From positions 1-15,187 of the forward strand of contig PCDB01000064.1 of the NCBI GenBank assembly GCA_002591625.1: a stretch of 15,187 nucleotides of DNA, read 5' to 3'. Each line of letters begins with the position of its first letter. Within the stretch, counting starts at the first letter, position 1. The DNA is from Porticoccaceae bacterium (GTDB taxonomy: Bacteria; Pseudomonadota; Gammaproteobacteria; Pseudomonadales; Porticoccaceae). Under the pieces are notes generated by a model. The model worked only from the letters and a program-made list of their open reading frames with translations. It was not told where the DNA came from and did not search any database. The translations under genes and the position numbers were made by a program. Below are positions 1-6,252 of the stretch, in pieces.

Positions 1-288
1 CCATCTGAGATTTCAGATCACACCGCATACGGTTTTAATCTGATCGAGAAGACAATTGTTGAGGTGTTTAATGATAATGACAAATCCGTTCTAACCGCTC
101 CATATATGTTGATGGGGGGAACAGACGGGAGACACTATGAACGTATTTCAGAGAATGTCTATCGATTCAATCCTATCCAAATTGATAGCCAAGATGTTAG
201 TCGAATCCATGGAATAAATGAGCGCATATCTGTGGATAATTATTTCAATATGATCCGATTTTACTACCACCTAATAGAGCAAATTTGA
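1..288 (+). CDS. M20-family metallopeptidase (carboxypeptidase/dipeptidase), C-terminal fragment
   Basis: The reading frame is open from the first base, so only the last 95 residues are present. M20 enzymes are di-zinc exopeptidases or amidohydrolases that trim peptides or N-acyl amino acids. The fragment shows the family's C-terminal hallmarks in order: an APYMLMGGTDGRHY segment (the GGTD motif), then a VYRFNP segment, then RIHGINERIS, whose His is the expected late zinc ligand and is followed by the conserved N-E. The last 25 or so residues form the closing helix. This pattern fits the PM20D1/carboxypeptidase-S-like branch better than the short DapE/ArgE branch. A GTG at 64 is internal and not the start. 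The substrate cannot be told from this fragment. A small ORF begins 10 bases after the stop. Confidence 0.85.
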   Translation, partial: PSEISDHTAYGFNLIEKTIVEVFNDNDKSVLTAPYMLMGGTDGRHYERISENVYRFNPIQIDSQDVSRIHGINERISVDNYFNMIRFYYHLIEQI

Positions 289-298
289 GGATACTAAA

Positions 299-592
299 AT
301 GAGCTTGGAATTGGACTGTTGCGCCTGTCCCTCCTCCCTTTTTATGATTAAAATTATCAAAGATATTCTCTTCGCTGAATCAAATGGCGAATTATTCGCC
401 GTTTTAGATCGGTTGGGACAATTTACTGTTTGGCCTGAGCGAGTGAAATTAACGAGCGATCAGAAAAGGTCCCGATTCCCCCTTAAAAAGAAATCGGTGA
501 GCATATATCCCCTTGTAAAAGGAAGCGAACATTTTATTTTTTATTTGTTATTGAGATGTGCTAGAGGCCCCGCTTACTCAAAAAAAGAGTGA
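299..592 (+). CDS. Unrecognised small ORF, 97 residues, doubtful
   Basis: The ATG at 299 lies 10 bases after the M20 peptidase stop, with GAGG about 8 bases upstream (the peptidase stop TGAGG supplies part of it), so translation as the tail of that operon is possible. The product begins with a Cys-rich stretch (LDCCACPS) and ends in a basic and aromatic tail (FPLKKKSVSIYP, FIFYLLLRC). I see no signal peptide, known domain or catalytic motif. The stop at 590-592 directly abuts the convergent GFA gene stop. I do not recognise the protein. It could be a genuine orphan, a remnant of a longer gene, or a chance ORF in AT-rich DNA. Confidence 0.3.
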   Translation: MSLELDCCACPSSLFMIKIIKDILFAESNGELFAVLDRLGQFTVWPERVKLTSDQKRSRFPLKKKSVSIYPLVKGSEHFIFYLLLRCARGPAYSKKE

Positions 593-991
593 TCAGAAAT
601 TGGGCATTAGATAATCGGAGTTCATCAAGCTTGCTAGGCTCTCATCGAAATTTTTCCCGTCAAAGTATGTGACTGTTTTCACTTTTGGGGGATTCGACAA
701 GCAGTTTAAATTTACACTATATGAGTCAGGGTGAGATTTGGGTTGGTAAAAACTTTTTATCCCGCAAAGTGAACAGAATAGGTGTTTTGCGCTTCTCGAC
801 CCAAATTGATAGGGAGTGAGCAGTTGACTGCCTTGAATTAAGGCAAAATCTGCATGCTTAATAAATAAGTGCTTGTATTCTGATATTGCGCATATAGAAC
901 AGTTGCATTTCCAGATGTCTACTGGATCGGGACAGTTAATTAAGAACCGAATGCCTCCACAATGACATTGTCCTTTATATTTGTGATGCAT
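593..991 (-). CDS. GFA/CENP-V family zinc protein
   Basis: This 132-residue protein belongs to the family named after glutathione-dependent formaldehyde-activating enzyme (Gfa), whose small beta-fold binds two zinc ions. All seven metal Cys positions of the family are present: C9 and C11 (QCHCGG), C29, C31 and C34 (CNCSIC), and C73 and C76 (CSLCG). The length matches the family. I chose ATG 991 because GGGAGGG lies about 8 bases upstream and the Zn motif starts at residue 9. The frame is open for 44 codons further up, but that extension lacks family similarity. Few members have a proven reaction, and formaldehyde-glutathione chemistry is assigned by name only, so the substrate is unknown. It lies downstream of the broken VOC gene on the same strand and converges with the small ORF to its left. 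Confidence 0.85.
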   Translation of the reverse strand: MHHKYKGQCHCGGIRFLINCPDPVDIWKCNCSICAISEYKHLFIKHADFALIQGSQLLTPYQFGSRSAKHLFCSLCGIKSFYQPKSHPDSYSVNLNCLSNPPKVKTVTYFDGKNFDESLASLMNSDYLMPNF

Positions 992-1148
992 GTTTGTTTC
1001 CCTCCCAATCAATTTAAGACTATGAAATTGTGTCATCACTCCAATAGGACCAAATAGTGTAATCTGCAAATCGCACAGATTTATGACCAAATGCAGCCCG
1101 TAAAGTAATCCTCCTCCGACCAAACAAAAAAATGATGTTTAAATGATC

Positions 1149-2003
1149 TTAAGCTGTGTGTTCTATAATCAAGGTGGGTACTTTATGAGTGTGTGATTTA
1201 ACAGTTGCCACCAAGGTGTTCTCTTTCAAATCTCTTTTGATGGATGTCACCTCAACCCCATCGGTAAGGAGTCTATCTCGAGTTGCAGAAATCGACTTAA
1301 CTGCCCAAGCCAAGCCCCAGAGCTTATCCCCGGATCCATTATTATTCTGTTCAATTACCTCGATCGTGGTTTTATTTAATCTGAAGAACAGCACCCTACT
1401 TTTTGACCCGTCCATTGTTTTATCAAGTGCTAATCTTATATCTAATACATCTCTAAAAATAGTTACAAAACCATTCGCATCACTAGTTTTCAACACAACA
1501 TGATCTAACCGATTAACTGCTGCTTCATCAATCAATGGTTGTTGAGGAAGTTCTCCCTCCACATGTTCAATGACAAAGGAAAATAGACTTCTACTCAGTT
1601 TGGGTGGTAAAAAGAGAGTCTTCCATTTCCTGGTCGTGTGATCTAGGACATTTTGTCCCTCACCAATTGATGGTTCGTGAATACCATGAGCTTTCGTTTG
1701 TACAGCCCTCACTGTTTGATCCATATCTTTCGTTCCAAATGCCCATCCGGAAAAACTTCGCCGTTCTGTTCAAGCAGCTAGTTAACGAAAGCAGATCCTG
1801 GTCCTTGTCCGTCCGCTGATAAAAGCTCGAGGTAAGTGTTCTCGAAATTGAATATTGAGTTGACTGTTCCTAGCTCTTTGTGAGTCCCATGCCAAACGGG
1901 GGCATGCCGAACAATTTAGTATAATTAGTTTCTGCTAGTTCTATATCGCTTACAGCAACGATTAAGTGGTCTATTGTCTGAATAGTGTTTTAATTAAAAA
2001 CAT
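1149..2003 (-). pseudogene. Tandem glyoxalase-like (VOC) protein, disrupted in its first domain
   Basis: Reading leftward from about 1980, one frame gives a VOC start (TIDHLIVAVSDIELAE, then KLFGMPPFGMG). Near 1885 the homology moves to another frame (THKELGTVNSIFNF, NTYLELLSADGQGPGSAF). This second frame meets an in-frame TAG at 1778-1780 and then shifts again around 1751-1760, in a run of T on the coding strand. The third frame (GWAFGTKDMDQTVRAV) then runs uninterrupted to the stop at 1149. It includes a complete second VOC domain from LDHVVLKTSD to the C-terminus. The only ATG near the expected start (2001-2003) is also out of frame with the first segment. So there are at least two frameshifts plus one nonsense codon in the N-terminal half. 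VOC proteins use paired beta-alpha-beta-beta-beta modules to bind metal and small electrophiles. A short ORF from 1724 could still be translated, but no ribosome-binding site is obvious. Confidence 0.8.
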
Positions 2004-2287
2004 AAATTGACCAATTTTTTCCGCAAGTCGCACTGAATTTCAAACTGCATGGTGAGTTCACTCGACAAAAATTTCTCTACTCTTTCTCATGGATTTAATA
2101 TTCTGATCAACAATCAGATCTTTTCGGGACCGAACCGCTCAATTGGGTTTCAAAGATTATTTCAAGATTCGACCTGCTTTTTAATTAATCCTTATAGTAG
2201 TGACTGATTGGGAATCTGGAGTACACTTGCACCTCATAAGGACAGCGATGCTTAGCTAGTAGAGAGCCGACGTACACAGGATGAAAT
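2004..2287. other. Intergenic region between divergent genes
   Basis: No gene is visible. The DNA is AT-rich. A small hairpin, CTGAT-CAACA-ATCAG, lies at 2103-2117. A possible -10 box (TATAGT, near 2196) has no convincing -35 partner. As the region between the decayed VOC gene and the rightward isomerase gene, it should hold the promoter of the latter, but I cannot place it. Confidence 0.4.
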
Positions 2288-2989
2288 ATGATTAATCTTG
2301 ATAGAAAAAATAATATTTTTTATCTAACACTTGATAATGAAGAAAATCGATGGAACACCAAATTTGTTCGCATCATCAGTGAAGCGATCGACGAAATCGA
2401 AGCTTCACAGGGCGCTGCAGCACTTGTGACAATCTCAAGTAGTTCAAAATTTTTCTCTAATGGATTGGATCTTGATTGGATTTCCAAGGCAGAGGGCCCA
2501 GATAGGGATGCTTTTCTTCCCGAGTTTATGGCTTTGATGGGTAATATTATTACATTATCGATTCCGTCCGTCTGCGCCATTAATGGCCATGCCTTTGGAG
2601 CGGGCTTCATGCTGGCCCTCTGTCATGATATTAGGTTCATGCGAAAAGATAGGGGCTTTGCCTGCGCTAATGAAATTGAAATTGGTATGTTGATCCCAGA
2701 GCCTGAATTGGCATTATTTAAACATAAACTGCCTGCGAACGTTTTTTTTGAAACAGTGCAGTTGGCCAGACGATGGACGGGCCCTGACGCTGCTCATGCA
2801 GGCATCGTATCAGAAGCGGTTGATCTTCCGGATCTTCTCCCCAAGGCCATAGAAAAAGCTGAATCATTGGCACATCTGGGTAGTAATCGCCAATTATATC
2901 GAGCCATGAAGGAGCGTTTGTTTGGAGCGTCGGCTTCAATTAATGATGTGCATGGTGCGGCTCATTTGCTGAAAACCGGTCGTCCATAA
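2288..2989 (+). CDS. Enoyl-CoA hydratase/isomerase (crotonase) family, probable enoyl-CoA delta-isomerase
   Basis: This is a 233-residue single-domain crotonase-fold protein, slightly short for the family. The fold binds acyl-CoA thioesters and stabilises an enolate in an oxyanion hole. The two oxyanion-hole segments are visible: FFSNGLDLDW (residues 55-64) and INGHAFGAGF (98-107). By alignment to rat mitochondrial hydratase, the position of catalytic Glu144 is Met108 here, whereas Glu164 is kept as E129 in ACANEIEIG. One acidic residue at this position is the pattern of delta3,delta2-enoyl-CoA isomerases, which move double bonds of unsaturated fatty acyl-CoAs for beta-oxidation, so an isomerase is more likely than a hydratase. 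ATG 2288 has AGGA about 8 bases upstream. The ATG at 2281 stops after four codons. The gene stands alone, with no other beta-oxidation gene next to it. Confidence 0.85.
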   Translation: MINLDRKNNIFYLTLDNEENRWNTKFVRIISEAIDEIEASQGAAALVTISSSSKFFSNGLDLDWISKAEGPDRDAFLPEFMALMGNIITLSIPSVCAINGHAFGAGFMLALCHDIRFMRKDRGFACANEIEIGMLIPEPELALFKHKLPANVFFETVQLARRWTGPDAAHAGIVSEAVDLPDLLPKAIEKAESLAHLGSNRQLYRAMKERLFGASASINDVHGAAHLLKTGRP

Positions 2990-3135
2990 TTTTATTTAGT
3001 AACTTTGGAATAGGCTTGCAGATCCAACCAGGTCTGGTTTCGAAGTGGGTGCTTTTCCATAATGTATTTTGATTTCTAAGTTTTTTTAGCTTCAAGCGTA
3101 TCAGCATTAATAGACGATAAAAGGGCTCAAAAAAG

Positions 3136-3297
3136 ATGGACATAAAACACGTTGGGCTCATGGGTTTCCGTACATTTTTCGTCATGCCGGTATTGGCGAA
3201 GCCGCAAATCCTGTTTACTGCTTTTGAACAAATACTGGTTTCGGAACGTAAAAATTACCGAAACTTAATCACTCGCGGTTTGAACATAAAACAATGA
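3136..3297 (+). CDS. Possible 53-residue ORF overlapping the metallopeptidase start (ATGA)
   Basis: This short ORF starts with MDIKHVGLMGFRTFFVMPVL and ends RGLNIKQ. Its TGA (3295-3297) overlaps the ATG of the zinc metallopeptidase (3294-3296) in the ATGA arrangement typical of translationally coupled genes. The peptidase itself has no clear ribosome-binding site, which fits coupling. A weak AAGGG lies about 10 bases before ATG 3136. The product is basic with a hydrophobic middle. Its start resembles the opening strand of VOC proteins, but it is far too short to be one. I do not recognise it. It may be a coupling leader peptide, a gene remnant, or chance. Confidence 0.35.
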   Translation: MDIKHVGLMGFRTFFVMPVLAKPQILFTAFEQILVSERKNYRNLITRGLNIKQ

Positions 3298-3968
3298 TGT
3301 TAGCTCTTTTCCTATTGCTGCTAGTATTCGGGCCAACCATTTGGTTAAACTTCGTGTTCAATCGGCATGATAAGATCTTGGTCGACATGCCGTTTACGGC
3401 TGGCGAGTTTGGGCACGACGTTCTTCGGGAGCATGGGCTGGAGAGTGTTTGCATCGAAGAGACACGCGGTGGGGACCACTTTGATGTGAGAGAAAACAAG
3501 GTGCGAATTGTGGGACAGCGGTTATCTAGAAAAAGTCTCACTGCTATTTCGGTAGTTTGCCATGAGATTGGTCACGCCATTCAGCATGCTGAGAAATATA
3601 GGCCTCTAGAGCAGCGCACTCGGATTGTAGAGCGTACAGCATGGATATCACGCGCGGGCAGTGCCATTTTATTTCTTGGGTTACCGGCTATATATGCTTC
3701 TGGCTCCTATTCGCTGATCAAGATATGTTTAATTTTGGTAATCCTTTCAGCGATCATCGGGCTAGTTATCCATCTCATTACTCTCGATGTCGAATTAGAC
3801 GCTAGTTTTAACAGAGCGCTTCCGATTATCAGAGAAAAGGTTCCTGCGGATTACCACGATGCATGCCGTTCTGTGCTGCGAGCGGCAGCGCTGACTTATG
3901 TAGTCGGAGTGATTGGAAACTTATTTTCCCTGCGTGCTATTTGGCTGCTTATATCCAGATTGACTTAG
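3294..3968 (+). CDS. Membrane zinc metallopeptidase, YugP/Zn_peptidase_2 (PF04298) type
   Basis: This 224-residue protein carries the HExxH zincin motif as H90-E91-I-G-H94 in SVVCHEIGHAIQH. A likely third metal ligand is E167 in TLDVELDASFNRA, matching the family's conserved glutamate before the AS-N-RAL segment. Hydrophobic segments sit at about residues 2-21, 121-137, 140-163 and 194-218, so it is an integral membrane protein with the active site between the first and second segments. Family members are widespread and mostly uncharacterised neutral zinc peptidases, and the target proteins are unknown. ATG 3294 and ATG 3297 are adjacent. No good ribosome-binding site precedes them, but the start overlaps the stop of the 53-residue ORF. 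The next gene begins 57 bases downstream, so the two may share a transcript. Confidence 0.85.
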   Translation: MMLALFLLLLVFGPTIWLNFVFNRHDKILVDMPFTAGEFGHDVLREHGLESVCIEETRGGDHFDVRENKVRIVGQRLSRKSLTAISVVCHEIGHAIQHAEKYRPLEQRTRIVERTAWISRAGSAILFLGLPAIYASGSYSLIKICLILVILSAIIGLVIHLITLDVELDASFNRALPIIREKVPADYHDACRSVLRAAALTYVVGVIGNLFSLRAIWLLISRLT

Positions 3969-4025
3969 CATTGGTGCCAGTAGATTATAAAGCTCTTCTA
4001 ATTCAGTCTAGGGTAGGCGTTAACA

Positions 4026-4637
4026 ATGTCAAAAAAGATTTTTGTCGTTTTTGGACATCATAATACTTCGACGTCTTTCAATGCCGCTATCAGAGACACT
4101 TTTGTCGAAGAGGCAGTATCCTGTGGGCATGACGTTGATTTAGTAAATCTCTTCGAAGAGACTGAAAAACTCCCGTTTTATAATGGTGAAATTAACCCCG
4201 TTCCCAAACTCGTTGTGGATTACCAGAAACGATTAGACAACTGCGACATTATGCTGCTCATAGGTTCTTGTCATAATCTTAGACTTAATTCAATCCTCGA
4301 AAATTGGATTGACTGGGTTTTGCACCCGCCATGGTTTTTCAACTACCGTTCTATTTTTCCGGACAGCAAATTTTTCAAAAACTACGGATACCCGATTGCG
4401 GGAGCCATGAAAGGAAAGCTGGGCATTGTTTCTATCACTTATGGTGGCCCAATGGCGACATATTTTAATTTTTCGCTCTTTGACAATATACCTTACCGGA
4501 GGATAAAAAAATCAGTGTTTCAACTGGGAGGGCTAAAAACCGATTACCTGAGATTCTATTCTGTGCTCCCAAGCATGAATGCCGATGTGTTCGAACGTCA
4601 CATGATGAAAGTGAGGAGACTTGCTAGAAACCTATAG
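4026..4637 (+). CDS. Flavodoxin-fold NAD(P)H-dependent oxidoreductase (quinone-reductase-like)
   Basis: This 203-residue protein is of the Flavodoxin_2 type (NQO1/MdaB/KefF relatives), cytosolic flavoproteins that pass two electrons from NAD(P)H to quinones or similar acceptors. It opens with a beta strand (KKIFVVFGHH) followed by the flavin-phosphate loop NTSTSFNAAI. The middle holds the family's SILENWIDWVLHPPWFF segment, corresponding to the P-x-x-LK-x-WiDrV block, and then GKLGIVSITYGGP, a flavin-contacting loop. The usual FPxWW before ILENW is replaced by LIGSCHNLRLN, so substrate preference may differ from classic quinone reductases. ATG 4026 follows an AGGGTAGG tract with a slightly long spacing. 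A nitroreductase lies about 490 bases downstream on the same strand, a second flavin enzyme but probably a separate unit. Confidence 0.8.
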   Translation: MSKKIFVVFGHHNTSTSFNAAIRDTFVEEAVSCGHDVDLVNLFEETEKLPFYNGEINPVPKLVVDYQKRLDNCDIMLLIGSCHNLRLNSILENWIDWVLHPPWFFNYRSIFPDSKFFKNYGYPIAGAMKGKLGIVSITYGGPMATYFNFSLFDNIPYRRIKKSVFQLGGLKTDYLRFYSVLPSMNADVFERHMMKVRRLARNL

Positions 4638-5127
4638 ACGGGGGTAATGCTTAAGAACATGGGCGGCTGCCGACAGACCACATGGCCCTGGGCTTTCAAG
4701 CGACGAACGGTACTTGTTTTAATACTCTGGCACTAGTGGTTTTGCAACCTTGCTGACTTCGCCTCAGATTTACAGCGTTTTGAACAATGCGTGACCTCGT
4801 CCCAGCATCTAGACCATTTTTTGCGCCAAGCGAAGCTCAGACCACAATTAGTGCATATTTTGTGTGGCAACCTAAACTTTTTTGTCATAACACGTCATCC
4901 AGCTAAAAAGATACACCACCACTATTACTTTCTCTGAGCTGCATCAGATCAGTTGGTTAGGCTTGGGCAGTGCATCTCCATCGTGTTTGGGGCTGAAACC
5001 TGCTTTGCTCCAGAATTTCGTAACAGGTTTGGCAACAAATTTGATAGCCCAAAATCGCGCATGTTACGTAGGTTTCTTAGTTAACAAGACAACATGTCAT
5101 TTCCGAGAAAACTTGAGGAGAAGTAAT
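4638..5127. other. 490-base gene-free stretch
   Basis: No protein family is recognisable in any frame. The nitroreductase frame is open upstream to 4963, but that extension resembles nothing, and the ribosome-binding site supports a start at 5128. A 29-codon ORF at 4647-4736 (ATG after a GGGGG tract) looks like chance. I see no strong hairpin followed by a T-run, and no clear promoter could be fixed. The stretch may be eroded coding DNA or a long regulatory region. Confidence 0.4.
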
Positions 5128-5784
5128 ATGCCATTAATTGATCTTACGCCAGACGAGCTTTTAAAAACAACCCGTTCAGTGCGCAAGAGGCTCGACCTTA
5201 CCAAACCAGTGCCAATGGCAATTATTGAGGAGTGCATGGACTTGGCGCTGCAGGCGCCTACTAGTACTTATGGTGAAAACTGGCGTTTTATGGTTGTAAC
5301 TGACCCCGATAAGAAAAGAGCGATAGCCAAATGGTATAAAAAAGGGCACGAACTCTTCATCATCAGGAAAGATCTATTGCAAGGGGAATCCAAAGATGTC
5401 TCCTCCCCAGAAAACCGAGTCTTACGTTCTATTAATTATCTCGCCGAAAATCTTCAGGATATCCCTGCATTGATGATCCCTTGTATTCTGGGGCGACTTG
5501 ACTCAGAGGATGTTGCTTATAACGTCCAATATCAAGCCACCATGTATGCTTCAATTATCCCAGCGGTTTGGAACTTTATGCTTGCTGCACGAGCTCGGGG
5601 TATGGGCACATGCTGGACAACCTTACATTTGCCGTTCGAACAGGAAGTGGGGAGCATCTTGGAGATTCCAGTTGAGGAGGTTACTCAAATAGCCATGATC
5701 CCGATTGCTTACACACTGGGAACAAAATTTAAGGCGGCAGCACGAAGACCGTTGCATGAAGTTATGCGGCTGAACAATTGGTAA
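5128..5784 (+). CDS. Nitroreductase-family FMN oxidoreductase
   Basis: This 218-residue protein has the usual length of the nitroreductase fold, an FMN enzyme that works as a homodimer and reduces nitro groups, quinones or other electrophiles with NAD(P)H. Visible FMN-binding motifs are TTRSVRKRL (residues 14-22, Arg and Ser contacts), ALQAPTSTYGENWRF (40-54, the PS-x-x-N-x-Q-x-W element with E-N-W here) and ARGMGTCWTT near the C-terminal third. It closes with IPIAYTLGTKFKAAARRPLHEV, typical of the family. ATG 5128 has GAGGAG 7-8 bases upstream. The frame stays open to 4963 but that part is unrelated sequence. The physiological substrate is not evident. Nitroreductases of this length next to acyl-CoA and quinone enzymes are often general detoxification enzymes. 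Confidence 0.88.
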   Translation: MPLIDLTPDELLKTTRSVRKRLDLTKPVPMAIIEECMDLALQAPTSTYGENWRFMVVTDPDKKRAIAKWYKKGHELFIIRKDLLQGESKDVSSPENRVLRSINYLAENLQDIPALMIPCILGRLDSEDVAYNVQYQATMYASIIPAVWNFMLAARARGMGTCWTTLHLPFEQEVGSILEIPVEEVTQIAMIPIAYTLGTKFKAAARRPLHEVMRLNNW

Positions 5785-5853
5785 GTCGTCAAATCTGCTG
5801 AGAGAGCACATGTCATCGTTTGAAATCGCGTCGAAGTGCTTGTTTTATGTAGC

Positions 5854-5914
5854 TGTTCCAAGATCGCATAATTCCGTTTTGCAATGGCTGCTGAAAACAA
5901 TAATGCTTGGAACA
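5854..5914. repeat. Inverted repeat TGTTCCAAG / CTTGGAACA
   Basis: A perfect 9-base inverted repeat has arms at 5854-5862 and 5906-5914, separated by 43 bases. It lies between the convergent nitroreductase and leftward micro-ORF, where terminators are expected, but there is no T-run after either arm. It could be a long hairpin in both transcripts or a chance repeat. Confidence 0.35.
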
Positions 5915-5949
5915 AGCAAAGTGAACCCATTAGTTTTAGAGGCTGCCCG

Positions 5950-6042
5950 CTAGGGTGCTAACCAAACAGGTAAACCCAGGCCGGAAAGGAGCCAAAAGCC
6001 ACTCAAGAAAATTAGAAACACAGCAATCATGAACGCTCTCAT
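5950..6042 (-). CDS. Candidate 30-residue single-pass membrane micropeptide
   Basis: Reading leftward, GGTGAGG is followed 7 bases later by ATG (6042). The ORF encodes a short basic start (MRAF) and one hydrophobic run of about 24 residues (MIAVFLIFLSGFWLLSGLGL), and ends in PVWLAP before TAG. The composition is that of a single transmembrane helix with its N-terminus inside. It lies 210 bases downstream of the sodium:solute symporter on the same strand. Small one-helix accessory subunits are known next to some sodium-coupled transporters (for example MetS beside the NSS transporter MetP), so a symporter accessory role is possible but inferred only from position. I do not recognise the sequence. 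The evidence for translation is the ribosome-binding site and the composition. Confidence 0.5.
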   Translation of the reverse strand: MRAFMIAVFLIFLSGFWLLSGLGLPVWLAP

Positions 6043-6252
6043 TTTTTTACCTCACCATCAATAGGAAACACTGGAAATTCAGTAATTCATTAGATGCTTA
6101 GCAGCCAACACCTATATTACGCATCATTTAAGCTAATATCTTACTAACAGCTTATTGACTTAAGAATAAATTTTAATAATGTTTCTATTTGTGCAATTCA
6201 TATTACGTTTGCTTATGACGCTTTTGTGTCAACGGTTAAAACACTGACGTTC
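6043..6252. other. AT-rich spacer between symporter and micro-ORF
   Basis: No gene is seen. On the minus strand a TTGACA occurs just after the symporter stop (plus 6227-6232), with a TAATAT 21 bases on. That spacing is too long for a confident sigma-70 promoter. No clear intrinsic terminator for the symporter is visible. Confidence 0.3.

Noticed and set aside
992..1123. 44-residue N-terminal extension of the GFA protein
   Set aside because: The ribosome-binding site and the usual distance to the first zinc Cys favour the start at 991.
2940..3185. 81-residue minus-strand ORF behind the isomerase
   Set aside because: It overlaps the isomerase 3' end antisense and has no motif and no supporting start site.
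4647..4736. 29-codon ORF with a hydrophobic end
   Set aside because: The G-run is too close to the ATG for a good ribosome-binding site, and the ORF is short enough to be chance.
4963..5127. Upstream extension of the nitroreductase frame
   Set aside because: The 55 extra residues are unlike the family, and a GAGGAG site directly supports the start at 5128.
5709..5930. Minus-strand ORF with a signal-peptide-like start
   Set aside because: It overlaps the nitroreductase 3' end antisense. The hydrophobic start is short and the rest resembles nothing.
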